DNA of 64,000 nt, from positions 33,584 to 97,583 of the forward strand of contig JADNYJ010000151.1 of NCBI GenBank assembly GCA_015501075.1, given 5' to 3'. Of the stretch, positions 24,165-35,508 are shown piece after piece. The DNA comes from Gymnopilus junonius (taxonomy: Eukaryota > Basidiomycota > Agaricomycetes > Agaricales > Galerinaceae). The notes under the pieces are model-generated. The model did no database searches. It was given only the letters and a program-made list of their open reading frames with translations, and was not told the DNA's origin. The number at the start of each line of letters is the position of its first letter. Position 1 is the first letter of the stretch. The translations under genes were made by a program, and so were the position numbers.

Positions 24165-25298
24165 TCAACGCCTCAGACTAGCCCCCAAAGTAGCATCGAG
24201 GTGATCCATGATACGTCCATTTACACTGTCCACAGTCGCGCCTTTCGCTTTCTTGGACCGACGGGAGGCTTAAAAATAACATGAGTTCTTCTGCTACTCG
24301 ATATAAAGTTGACTTACTGGGAGAGTAGTTTACGCTGTGGTCATTGCCGATATCTGTTATAGTGGAATGGGTTACGTTTCCACTGTTAGTGTTGTGGATG
24401 ACACCAGGAGGAGCACCGTAAGGATGATGATAAGTATGAGGTGGTGCACCATAAGGAGGTATAACGGGAACTCCTCCCCCATAATACGGGGCAGGTGAGC
24501 CGTAAAAAGGGGCAGCCATGTGTGGAGGAGGGACAGGTGGATAAGCGTACTGTGGCTGTAAAGACGGTCCTGCTCCATTGAGTCCCATTCCGGCAAATTG
24601 TGACGAAAGGCTGTCCTGATATTGTCTTGAAGCCGGCATAGTCCTCGACCTCTCCGCTGCCTGTTTTGCAGCTTGTTTCTGAGCTCTCGCCGAAGGTGCC
24701 TCAACTTCCTCTTCGACATCTGACCATTCATCCGGAGACGACTGCTGAGTGTCTTCTTCTTCTTCTTCTTCTTCCTCCTCGACCCTTGCTCTCGCAGGCG
24801 TTTTAGATGAAGGATAAATTTTCTAGAATAATTATTAAGATTTGCGAAAAGAATAAAAATGAGGATATTCCGTATGCCACCTTCTTTCCTGTCTCTCTTA
24901 ACTCTGCGCGCTTTCTAGCTTCATCGGCAGCCTTCAATTTCGCCAATTCTGCTTTGGCTTGCTCAATAGTTAATTCGCGCTTCTTTGACTCTGAAGTTCG
25001 ACTGATTATCGGGTTGGCTGTCGTGTAGGACCTAGAGACTTTTTCTCTTCTGGAGTTCGTCGGTTTCGGAGGGACTTCCCTTGGACGACTTGTGGGCTCT
25101 GGCTCTTCGCCCTCATCTTGATGTCACGTTCGAGTCAGAGATCAAGCTAGATTTAAAATCTGACATACCTGAACCCGAATAAACATCGTTTGACTCTGAA
25201 TTTAGCGGTGCCACTTGGGTCGTGGTCTGAGATACTTCAACAGGTGCAGCGGTCGGCGTCTGAGAGGGGGTCGTCGTTGAATAATATTGCACGAGCAT
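24165..25298 (-). CDS. Low-complexity charged/Pro-Gly-rich protein, 324 aa
   Basis: Four exons: 25298-25169, 25116-24881, 24822-24318 and 24268-24165; introns are 49-58 bp and phases match. In order: a Ser/Thr/Pro-rich start; a charged Lys/Glu helix likely to form a coiled coil (TIEQAKAELAKLKAADEARK); an acidic run of eight Glu encoded by a GAA/GAG repeat; an Ala/Gln/Lys helix (SARAQKQAAKQAAERSR); then a Pro/Gly/Tyr/His-rich stretch with PYGAPP repeats; then an Asn/Thr/Ser motif (SGNVTHSTITDIGNDHSVNY); and a basic end. The start at 25298 is the first ATG in frame after an upstream open stretch and is the least sure part. No family recognised. Confidence 0.65.
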
Positions 25299-26328
25299 TA
25301 TAACACGAGGAAAGGGATTGGGGATGAATCGAGCTAGGGGCAAAGTTCATTACCCTTGTGTATTTAAACAGACTCGACACGTTAGAAACGCATTGTGTGG
25401 TTGCCACACGGAGGTCAGGACCTGGCGATAGACGGCACATTCCAAGAATAAGAACCTGAGTAATTCTCGGCGACAATTCTCAGGCAAGTCAGATTAAAAT
25501 TGGCGCTTACGCACGGCGAGTTGAAACTTGACACGAGATGGTCTCATGACACGGGAGTTGTCTGTTCTCCGAAGGAAACAAGGACCCGGGAGAGCGAAGA
25601 CGCTGGCCGTCACCATGAGAAGAAGCATGGCGCCAAAAGCAATAGGCCTCAGCTATCCGGTTTAGGTTAGGCCTGGAATCATGCCTCGTGTTTCTTTGTG
25701 GGTCAAATGAAACGCAAGGTACTGACGGCGATGATGTTGGATGTAGATAAGGAAGTAGGAATAACAAGGCGAGATACGGATTGGTATATCGAAGAATAAT
25801 TAAAGAAAACGCGAGGTGATAGGTTGGGTTTTATGTGACAATGGCCAAGGTGCTAATGGGAAACTAAAATATATAACCGGCTGTTGTTGTCGACTGGATG
25901 AACGTCAAGGCGTGGGCAAGGTTTTTGGAGAGGACAAGGCGATGACAAGGCAACTTTGAGCGGACACAAGGTGGACGTCAGACGGCCGGCATGGCCGACA
26001 GTGCCGGCCGTTGAACAATGAGAGAGAATTTTTTGAGGCAGAGAGCAGTAGCCAGTTTCGACAGCAAGTGTCGTTTCAGATTTGACATAAACAAGGTGGT
26101 CACGCGCGCCTAATTAGTGCAGTGGTTTGGAGAGAATTATTCTATTTCTGACCCGTAAATTGTAGTGGCAGATCTCCCATTGTCACTTGTTGTAGCTGTG
26201 ACTACGTGACCGAACACTGCCTCGAGGAAAGGCACCGCTAGATACCATCCACTCTACTCCCAGCAACGACCACGTTGAGGCTTGCAACGCCTAGTCCATT
26301 CGTTCCCAAATATCAACCTTCGAGAGAT
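25299..26328. other. Intergenic, divergent promoter region
   Basis: This separates two divergently transcribed genes. An open frame on the minus strand at 25767-25507 has no recognisable motif and could be leader sequence. Nothing else is supported. Confidence 0.4.
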
Positions 26329-26917
26329 ATGCCAGTAAAACCTGCAGAAACCAGTCAATGGTTCATTCGCCTCCTGTTCTTATACTTTTCTCCGGCTCTT
26401 TCCTACTATCTCATTCGCCTGATCACCAATTGGCACTTCCTCCCTCTACTCTCGACTACTTCAAGTTCCTTGCTGGCTTGTGCGACAAGCTTTCTCGTGC
26501 TGCTGCTCCTAGTCATTCCCGAATACCTTGAATATGGTCCGAACAAGCAGCCACCTGAGTTCCTTTTCATCGCAATTCCAGAGCTCCATTACCTTGCCTG
26601 CCTATTTCTCTCGACCATATGTGAGTTTGAGCTCTTTCATTTTTACTTCCGCGGTCACTCTCTACCTCTGTACTGTTCGTTTACTTATGATGTCCTTGGA
26701 TCGGGTAGATGGATCTTCCAATTGGCTCTTACTCACGGGCGCCGTCCTCACATATCCACTCACCCACCTCTTCATGTTCAACCAATTCATTGCCCTAGGC
26801 GTGACTCCCGCGGAGCTAGGATACTTTACAGCAGTTTCTCTTAAATTCAAAAACATCGTATTTAGAGACTCAAATGCTCCTCGTCCAAGCGATAGCAATT
26901 CGGATGGCAGGTCCTAA
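26329..26917 (+). CDS. Small integral membrane protein, 166 aa, unknown function
   Basis: Two exons: 26329-26620 and 26709-26917, with an 88-bp intron (donor GTGAGT, acceptor GGGTAG). The predicted protein has about four hydrophobic segments: WFIRLLFLYFSPALSYYLI, LLACATSFLVLLLLVIP, LHYLACLFLSTI and WLLLTGAVLTYPLTHLFMF. A conserved-looking linker, EYLEYGPNKQPPE, lies between segments 2 and 3, and the tail is Ser/Asp/Arg-rich and polar. No family recognised. The ATG at 26329 is the first in frame. The intron is long for this locus, but no nearer acceptor exists. Confidence 0.6.
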
Positions 26918-27592
26918 TAAAGTTGAAAGAGGGAGCGGAGGATTAGACACTGAAATACAATGAGCTCAAGCATATCATTGGTGAGTGCTCTTGGTGTTAT
27001 TTTCTCACTCAGTATATCGACACAAAGTGATAGATATACTGAGATGAAAGACGAACCTTGTCATATTATCGCTCCTGTAAAGTTGTATTTATTAACAGAA
27101 AATATTAACAGAAAAATACCCCTCTCGTCTATGTTACTTGTTTTAAAAAAAACGGTTTTAGCCTCATGATGTTTAAATTAGTATCACTGCTATGATTTAA
27201 AAGGCCCGAGTGATGCGAGCTACTTGCCACACTAGGATAGTAGCCTTGATCAGCGATCTTCAGAAGAAGAAAAATCATGGTAAAAGTATGACATAGTCAG
27301 AACGTGTTGTAGGTTTAGCCCGGATGTACGATTCTGCAGAGTAGGATGCTACTAACATTGTGCTTCAGTGACAGTAATTTTAAAGACGCGCGGCCCGACG
27401 CGTTGCCACGTGATGTGAATAATTTCTCATCAAGACCTCCAGCGGCAGTCAGTGAGTCATAACGAACGTGTATCATATCTCCCCCCATTTATCTCCCCCA
27501 GGCCGATCCCATGGCAATGTCATGTATTCAGTTCTCGTTCCATTTAGCATTACGACCCCCTGCCTACTTTACTCTGACCAGACTTTCTCTGG
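26918..27592. other. Intergenic stretch
   Basis: AT-rich in the first half; no gene seen. Confidence 0.5.
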
Positions 27593-27594
27593 TA

Positions 27595-28047
27595 CTGTTG
27601 CATTTCATTCAATTCACCACCCCCTGTGACCTGTGACCTGCCCAGTGAAATGCCAGGTTCACCAGGTGGGCTTGGGACCTGTGACCTACCTAAAATTTCA
27701 CCGGTCTTACAGAGTTGTCGTGGTGGACTGGTAGTATGTGTCAAAGTAGTTTTGGTAGCATGATATCAAACCCAGTTATGAAGACTCGGACATTGACCTC
27801 TAAGCCACAAAATACTTAGTTTAACTAATTACAGTCTCACAACTTTTATTTCTAGTAATTTAAGAATGCCAGAGTGGCAGTTCACCAGTTCTGGGGTGAT
27901 TTTTGCAATTTTAAGTGCAAAAATGACCAAATTTATGGCCATCAAATGGTTTCGCCACTCAGCCTTGTGACCGCGGACAACTGTGACATTTCACCGATTT
28001 TGGAGGGCCTGTGACCCGTGACCAGTGAATTGAACGAAATGCAACAG
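27595..28047. mobile_element. 453-bp MITE-like element with TA duplication
   Basis: The left end (CTGTTGCATTTCATTCAATT from 27595) is the inverse of the right end (AATTGAACGAAATGCAACAG to 28047) over about 25 bp with one mismatch. TA flanks both sides (27593-27594 and 28048-28049), as in Tc1/mariner-type insertions. Just inside both ends lie copies of a TGTGACCNGTGACC motif in inverted arrangement. The interior is non-coding. Confidence 0.65.
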
Positions 28048-28049
28048 TA

Positions 28050-28381
28050 TATTCCCTCTGGAGTCTAGAAGTTGCGCTAAGCCTCACGAGGGACCATAAA
28101 ACTCCAGGTTAGTTGACTGCTTCTCGGAATCAGGTTGCGCTCTTCCGAAGCTCGTGCATGTCATTTTCGGCTAAATTTGGTCCCCTTCACTCATAATCAT
28201 CTGAAGGCGCAGCCCTGTTCACCTGCACTTACAATTGTCTGGAACTGCCGATTGTTGCCCTAAAGCTTCAGTGTAGTCCAAGCAGCCGCACACTGCTGGC
28301 GTCGACGTGTAAAACCCAATATTCACAAGCAGAATGGATTTATCTGGCTGGGAATGGCTGAAATCCTCACTATACACCACA
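28050..28381. other. Upstream region of the GH31 gene
   Basis: This holds the promoter and leader of the alpha-glucosidase gene. An in-frame ATG at 28334 exists, but the ATG at 28382 gives a better signal peptide. Confidence 0.4.
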
Positions 28382-31300
28382 ATGTTCAGCGACACTCGTT
28401 GGCTCACCTGGGGCATACTTTTCACGTCACTTTCCAATAAGGGAGGAGAGCAAAACATTGCCCATTCTTTTGATGTTACAAGTTGTCCTGGTGAGCTGTA
28501 CATCCAGAAAGTTATTGTATTTAATGTTTACAGTTTTCGAGGATATGTATTGGATGCCCTTCAGCAAACCAACACTGGGCTCGTTGCTCAATTAACTCTT
28601 CATGGAGCAGCTTGTAATGCATTCAGAAATGATATATCTGAGCTCACCATTGAAGTTACTTATGAGACTACTTCTCGGTGAGTCCTATGAGTTTATGTTC
28701 GCATAGTACTGCTACCTGACCGTTGCTCTATCAAGGCTTCATGTCAATATCTTCGACACTGCCAATGGACAATATACCCTCCCACAGTCTGTAATTGAGC
28801 ATCCTCTGCCTCCAACACAATCCTTCGAAGAGACCTCAGACCTTCTCTTCAACTACCAGTCCTCACCGTTTGCTTTTTGGATAATGCGACGAGCAGAGCC
28901 TGATGCAATACCTTTATTTGATACAAGAATCACATCATTGCCCCAAACTCTAATACCCCCTTTCATATCTGGTGACCAATCCTTGGCCTTGAATGGCTTT
29001 CCGCTGGTTTTTGAGGACCAATTCCTCCAGGTTCGTCTGGCTGTTTTTGGTGGTATTTGTCACTATGTGCTTAAATTATTTTAGCTGGCATCGGCACTTC
29101 CACGAAATACGAATATATATGACTTGGGCGAAGTCATCGCCAGTTCAGGATTTCGTAGAAATATTGGACCAGACGGTGGAACGATCCAAACCCTGTGGGC
29201 TCGTGGTGCTGCAGATCCTGTGGACGAAAACCTGTATGTTTGTCTCTCAAAGTTTTCTTGTTGATAATGTTTGTTAATTGTGGTTTTCATTTGAAGATAC
29301 GGAACTCATCCAGTTTATCTGGAGCATCGCTTTGATTTGTCGACTAATACTTCCCAAAGTCATGGTGTTTTGTTACTCAGGTAAGACGCGACTTCTTCTC
29401 TTTAAATTTCCATCATTCAAGTTCTAACCTCACTTCGACAGTGCTGCCGGTGGTGACGTTATTCTGACGACACCCCCTTCTTCCAATGTTTCTATAATCG
29501 AGTACAGGATGATTGGCGGAGTTCTTGACTTTTATTTTTTCTCTGGACTGACACCAAATGCTGTCATTAAACAGTATGGTGAGCTGATTGGGTTTCCAAC
29601 GTGGCAGCCCGTTTGGGGTTTTGGGTTCCATCTTTGTCGGTAAGTAAGCCATTTATACTGACATTATGAAGGCCAATCTGACTAAAGATGTTAATATTGT
29701 TAGCTGGGGCCATAAGAGCATCGCAGATGTGAAAGAGCAGGTCTCTAGCATGCGCGCTGCCAACATACCTCTAGAAGGTACGCTTATCCTTTACGATTGT
29801 TTTTGGAAAGCCATAAGTCTTGTTAAACTTTCCTTCATCAAACAGCAATTTGGAATGATATCGAATTATATCACGCCTTTCGTGATTTCACTACTGATCC
29901 TGTTAGTTTTCCAACAAATGACACGAAAGCTTTCATATTTGAATTGGTGTGTTTTCATATTGCTCACGTTCGATCTTATTCGCATTAAATATTGATGCCT
30001 TAGAACGCCAATCATCAACACTGTAGGTGCCCTGATGGTCTCAAAGTACCATCATATCTGATACATGCTTCCCTCAGATATACCAATTGTTGACGCTGCT
30101 ATCGCAAAGACGGTCAATTCAACTGACCACGTACGTCTTCTCGTGACCTTGCGTCCAGGTGTATCTTCAAACATCGCTAACCACGAGTCTTCTTAGTATA
30201 AACCTTACCTCAAAGGCGTCGAAAAGTACGCCTTTCTTTCTGTAATGAATACTGTAATCTCATGCTGTTCACGTGCTCGCCAGAGGCGTGTTTGTCAAAA
30301 ACCCAGATGGAAGTGAACATGTCGGAAAGCTGTGGCCCGGATACACCGTAAGTTACTCCCTCTCCACCTAACTTAGTTGAGGATGGCTAAACTTTTTTTA
30401 ACTAGGTTTACACTGACTGGTTCCAAAGCAAGGCCCAGAAGTGGTGGATGGAATCACTTCGCGATTGGTATGAGTCCGGAATCGAATATTCGGGGTTATG
30501 GCTTGATAAAAATGAACCTACTCAATTTTGCGATGGATCGTGGTGAGTTGAACTAGATCTTAATAAGATCTTAATTTTTTTGCTGATCTGGGGTAATCGT
30601 CAGCGGAACAGGTGCGAATTTGACTGACATTGAGGAGCGTGTTCCTAGTCCTGTATTAGGTTTTGCCTTTTTCCTCTTCCTGTTGTAATTTTCTTTTTGA
30701 ATTGATGGTGTTTTTGCTAGCTTATCCTGAGTGGTATGGCCGCCTTTCAGCGCTTGCAATTAATTACCTTCTTACCCAACAATAATAGCTATAACTCGAC
30801 GATCTTTGGACCCAGTGGCAATATCACAATCAATGGGACTATTACTTGTCTACCAGACGTCTCACCTAGAGCGTCACCAAGCAAGGCTAGGAGACCCGGA
30901 ACGAAGAAGCAGTTGTCATCTGATGCCAAATCTCCGCTGTATGCAATTCATAATGGTAAAAAATACTCTATACATTGAATTTGTCATAATCATCATATCA
31001 AATGATAGGAAACGGACGATTGGAATATCATTCTCTGGCGTTAAACGCAACGCATGCCGGAGGCGCAGTCGAGTTGGATGTACACAATTTGTGGGGTCTC
31101 ATGGAAGAAAAGGCGACGCACTGGGCCTTTCAGAAAATACTTCCGAATAAGCGACCGTTCCTTATTAGCCGTTCAACATTCCCTTCCTCTGGAAAGTGGA
31201 CTGGACATTGGGTGAGTTGATCATTTTATGCTGTATGTTATTTGTGGCCTTCGATTTATCGGACGTGCTCTTTAGTTGGGCGACAATTACAGCTTATGGT

Positions 31301-32475
31301 CCTACCTCCGATATGACATCGCAGTAAGTGGCTCAACTTATTTCACTTGACTATTTTTTCATACATTGCAGAGCGTTCTTCAATTCCAAATCTTCCAGAT
31401 CCCGTTCGTCGGTCCAGACGCATGTGGTTTTAGTAGGTTTTCGGCATTTTACCATTATTCAAATCCTTGCTAATTGAATTGTCCTCTGTTTGGTCTTACT
31501 CAGATGGAAATACGGACGAGGAGTTGTGTAACCGATGGATGCAGCTTGCTGCATTCTTTCCTTTTTTCCGCAATCATAATGTCAGAGAGGCATTGCCACA
31601 AGAGCCGTATCGGTGGGACAGCGTGGCAGAAGCGTCTCGCAAGGCCATTGCGATTCGATATTCTTTGCTTCCGTACTGGGTAAATGGAGTCTTTCTTACG
31701 TTTCGTTAACTGAACTAAACGTACACATACATTACAGTACACTCTCTTTGCGAACTCTTCTATGAATGGCGCTCCGCCTGTGCGGGCGTTATTCTTTGAA
31801 TTTCCAAATGAGCCTGAGCTCTGCGCCATTGATTCTTAGTTCTTGGTGGGAAGAGATATTTTGGTCACACCTGTGCTTGAGCCAAACGTTTCTTTCGTCT
31901 CAGGTCAGTTCTTTTCTTTCTCTCTGCTTGTGGATGGGGTACTTACGGCGCATCTAGGCATATTCCCTGGACGCGGCAACGTCATATGGCGAGATTGGTA
32001 CACCCACGACATGGTCAAGGCTACTCCCAGCCAACATACCACGCTTTCCGCTCCTTTAGGACACATTAACGTCCACATCCGTGACGGGTCGGCAATCCTC
32101 CGGCACACCAGTCCTGCGTATACTATTGAAGAAACCCGCCGTGGTCCCTATTTCCTCCTAGTGTCACTGACATCTGAAGGTATAGCGCGTGGAACTGCCT
32201 ACGTCGATGACGGAATAAGTTATCCTCCTGGTCCTAATCGAATCCTCGGATTTGGGGTTGCTAGGAATGAGCTTACCATCAGCGGTGAGGGTTCGTTCCT
32301 TGTTGAGCAAAGACTTGAAGAGGTTACGATCCTCGGTGTGGGTTCTAAACCGAGGTCTGTTGCTGTCAACGGCGAGGTTACAAAAGAATGGACATATGCC
32401 CCAGAGAATGGCGAGCTGGTGCTGGGTGGACTCCGGGCAGATTTGAATGGACCATTGTCGCTGAAGTGGTATTGA
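28382..32475 (+). pseudogene. Secreted GH31 alpha-glucosidase, 22 exons, one in-frame TAG
   Basis: I could join 22 exons with matching phases from 28382 to 32475, about 951 codons, the normal size for fungal GH31. GH31 enzymes cleave terminal alpha-glucosides outside the cell. A signal-like start (MFSDTRWLTWGILFTSLS) precedes the family N-terminus (SCPGYVLDALQQTNTGL). The catalytic nucleophile Asp is in GLWLDKNEP (exon 13) and the acid/base Asp in WLGDNYSLW (exon 18). C-terminal beta domains are present and the protein ends in LSLKWY. Exons 9 (30004-30022, 19 nt) and 15 (30721-30733, 13 nt) are microexons. In exon 21 the conserved run CAIDS-Q-FLVGRDILVTPV has TAG at 31837-31839 where Gln is expected. 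All else is intact. A recent nonsense mutation or a base error are the options. Confidence 0.85.
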
Positions 32476-33326
32476 TGTCGCAGGAATTGCTTTGAATCCG
32501 GTTATCAGAATCTACCTGCCACTGGCATATACTTACTTACTGTGCTTCTTGATGATGACTTGTATGTACAAGTCATGTTTATATTTGACGAAGTCTGAAT
32601 GGTGGTGAAAATCTTAACGGAATATTTCCCAATTTTATGAAGACAATTAGGTGCTCAGAAAGTTAGGATCATCCTGAAGACTCAAGAGCAATGAATTGAT
32701 GGTCGTTCGAGGATGATGAAAGGATTACATAAGACCAACGGCGGATGAGCGCGGGCTGGACAGCTCATCGTCTTCCACATTGTCACCTACACCACCATCG
32801 TTCGCCAACGTTTCTTGATCTTTTTGAAGATGCCATGAATGGTATATGGTTACTTTTTAGCTACGACATTCCAACGAGGAACCGATGACAGTCGAAGCTG
32901 AAGAGTCAAGACGTTTTCAGCTGGGGATGTTTCTATCAATAGCTTTCAATGGTAAGTAAGCATTTATGTTGTCTTCTTTTTGGCATTCTTCGGAAGTTTA
33001 GGCCATCTTTTTTATTACTTTCAAGTTGACAGGCTTCATTCGCCTTTTTTTACACCAAGGCAAGGCTAGCCTCAAACCTACAAAGTTTTCTCAAGCGACG
33101 TAATCGGGACGAAGCCGAACCTGATGGAGACCGAAACTCAACACCGAGTCAGCTGCAAGGGGTGACGACAATGTGCTTATGGTGAGCGCGCTTCTTGGAC
33201 ATATGAAGCGACTTCCCGAGTAAAATTGTTTTGTATAACTAGATGGAGCGAGCCAGGTGGGCCTTACCAGGCCAGCTTGCACATTAGGCGGGATCGTCAT
33301 CTCTTTTAATACTGCGTCCCCGCGTC
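32476..33326. other. Intergenic stretch
   Basis: 3' region of the GH31 gene and promoter of the FAD oxidase gene. No other gene seen. Confidence 0.5.
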
Positions 33327-35413
33327 ATGCTCGCACTAAGCAATATTGTTTTGTTCTGTGGCTTTGCTTCTGCAGCCTTTGGGCAAGCCTTCAGAAGTTT
33401 ATTGGCCAAGGAAGATCCTGCGGCCAACATCTCTGTCGTTCTTCCTGGTGAACCCAGCTATGCCAATGTTTCTCGACCATGTGCGTCCTCTTCTTCAACG
33501 TAAAAAGCCATTGCCTAAATTGACATTAATCTCGTTCTCAATAGTCAACCTGAGATTCGATTTCCAGCCCACTGCCGTCGCATTCCCTACAACAGTACAA
33601 GAAGTATCCGACCTCGTCAAACTTGGACATGCAACTAATCATCAAGTTGTTGCTCGAAGTGGTGGAGTGCGTCATTCTCAGCTCGTAATCGCTCTTGAGC
33701 TTGCTCAGCTCATCCCTTCGTCTTCAGCATAGTTATATAGCTAATGCTCTAGGAGGGAAAGACGGCGACCTTGTAATCGACATGAGCAACTTCAAGAAAA
33801 TTACGGTCGATGATAAAGCGGGAACAGCTGTCATTCAGACTGGAAATCGGTTAGGCGACATTATATCAGCACTAGCGGCGCATGGAAGAGGTTTACCACA
33901 TGGAACGTGTGCGTATGTGGGGATTGGCGGTCACTCAGGTGTGTCAACGTTCCCTGCTGGCATTTCTTCTTTTCGGGAGAAGAAGAATGTTTTCTAACGT
34001 AGTCGCTTTTTGGTACTTTTTTCCTACTTGCTTAGCCTTTGGCGGATTCGGGTTTACATCACGCCTTTGGGGCTTGACCATTGACGCTGTCTTGTCAGTC
34101 GATTTAGTACTGGCCAATGGGACCATTACGACTGCGTCTGAAAGAACCAATCCTGACCTTTTCTTTGTGCGTTGAACCTTGCGTTTTTGATTTCACATCA
34201 TCCATCTAATTTTGTCTGTTTTATTCATTGCCCCTTTCTCCCACATACATGCGACCATGATGCCGCCTGCACACTTCTTTTCTTAAAATAACTTTCTATA
34301 TTCAGGCTGTGCGCGGCGCTGGGTCATCTTTCGGTATCGCCACTGCAATCACTGTCAAAACCTTTACTGCACCTCCAACTGCTACTATCTTTTCTTACAA
34401 TTGGCAATACACCGCGGCCGAAGCAGCAGCCGCCCTTAGCGCGTATCAGAATTTTGTTCTGACCGCCGACCTACCACCAGAATTTGGCGCGGAAATCGTT
34501 GTGACCAAGGGTAACGTACAGGGAAATGTCACCATCGGACTGGCCGGTGGATGGTACCTCCCGCTTGAAACTTTGAATGCAACACTGAAGCCATTCTTCG
34601 ATAAGGTGCCTCCACCTAGGACGGCGAGCTTTGACACCGGAGACTACTTGCACAGTGCAATTAACCTCGCCGGTGGCTCTCTGGATACCAGCGCTCCAGA
34701 TACTACCGATACTTTCTATGCCAAGTCGCTCATGACACCTGAGGCGTCGCCCATGTCCAATAAGGCTTTACAGGCCTTCATGGAATCTGTTGCCAATGAA
34801 GGGTTTACGACTCCAGTGGTGAGCTTTTCTGCGCTTTGTCTTTGTCAGATTTATGCGCTGACTGACTCCTTTATCAGGGATGGTTCTTCCAGATGGAACT
34901 TTTCGGTGGCAAGAACTCTGCTATCAACGCTGTGAAACCCACTGCTACGGCCTTTGCTCGTCGTACATCTCTTTTCACAATCCAGTTCTATGCTTCTTCG
35001 CCAGGAAATGTCCCACCATACCCTCAAGCGGGTTTCACTTTTCTTGACAGTAAGTTCCAGGTTATTGTGTATCTGGATGATATCTTCTCACTGCCTCTAA
35101 AAGACGTCGTTAACGCTATCGTCAAGAACAGCCCGGCAAATTGGGACTACGGGTACAGTCTCTTATCATCTATTTTTCCTTACAGCCAACTGATTGATTT
35201 CATAATATACTGTAGGGCGTATACCAACTACATTGACGACCACCTTGTGGATTGTGATTACAATTTTTTTTATTCATGTAGTAAATCGGAGTTTGACTTC
35301 ATCTCTCAGGGCAAAAACGCTATTATGCGCAAAATTATCCACGATTACGTGCGTTGAAGGATGTGTTTGATCCTCACGGAACTTTTACATTTCCTACGGG
35401 TATTCAAGACTAG
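33327..35413 (+). CDS. Secreted FAD-linked oxidase, berberine-bridge / glucooligosaccharide oxidase type
   Basis: Nine exons: 33327-33480, 33545-33666, 33728-33938, 34036-34166, 34306-34818, 34878-35049, 35104-35152, 35216-35253 and 35310-35413. Phases match, giving 497 aa. Signal peptide MLALSNIVLFCGFASAAFGQ. The FAD_binding_4 region shows both covalent attachment sites of the family: His in VVARSGGHSY and Cys in HGTCAYVGIGGHS, so bicovalent FAD is expected. The C-terminal berberine-bridge segment is complete (LVDWQKRYYAQNYPRL, then DVFDPHGTFTFP). Such enzymes oxidise oligosaccharides (CAZy AA7) or alkaloid-like compounds with O2, producing H2O2. Substrate cannot be told here; the GH31 gene next door would fit a sugar substrate. 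The donor of intron 8 (GTGATT) is weak but needed for frame. Confidence 0.9.
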
Positions 35414-35508
35414 GCGTAAATGGAATGCGCAAACTGCCTTCGTTGTTGTCTTTATTCCAAAAGAAGTCAAAAATTATTTATGGCCTGTCCTTCTCTGACT
35501 TGTGCTTC

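Noticed and set aside
24745..24780. TCTTC trinucleotide repeat as a microsatellite feature
   Set aside because: It encodes the Glu run of the 24165-25298 gene and is described there.
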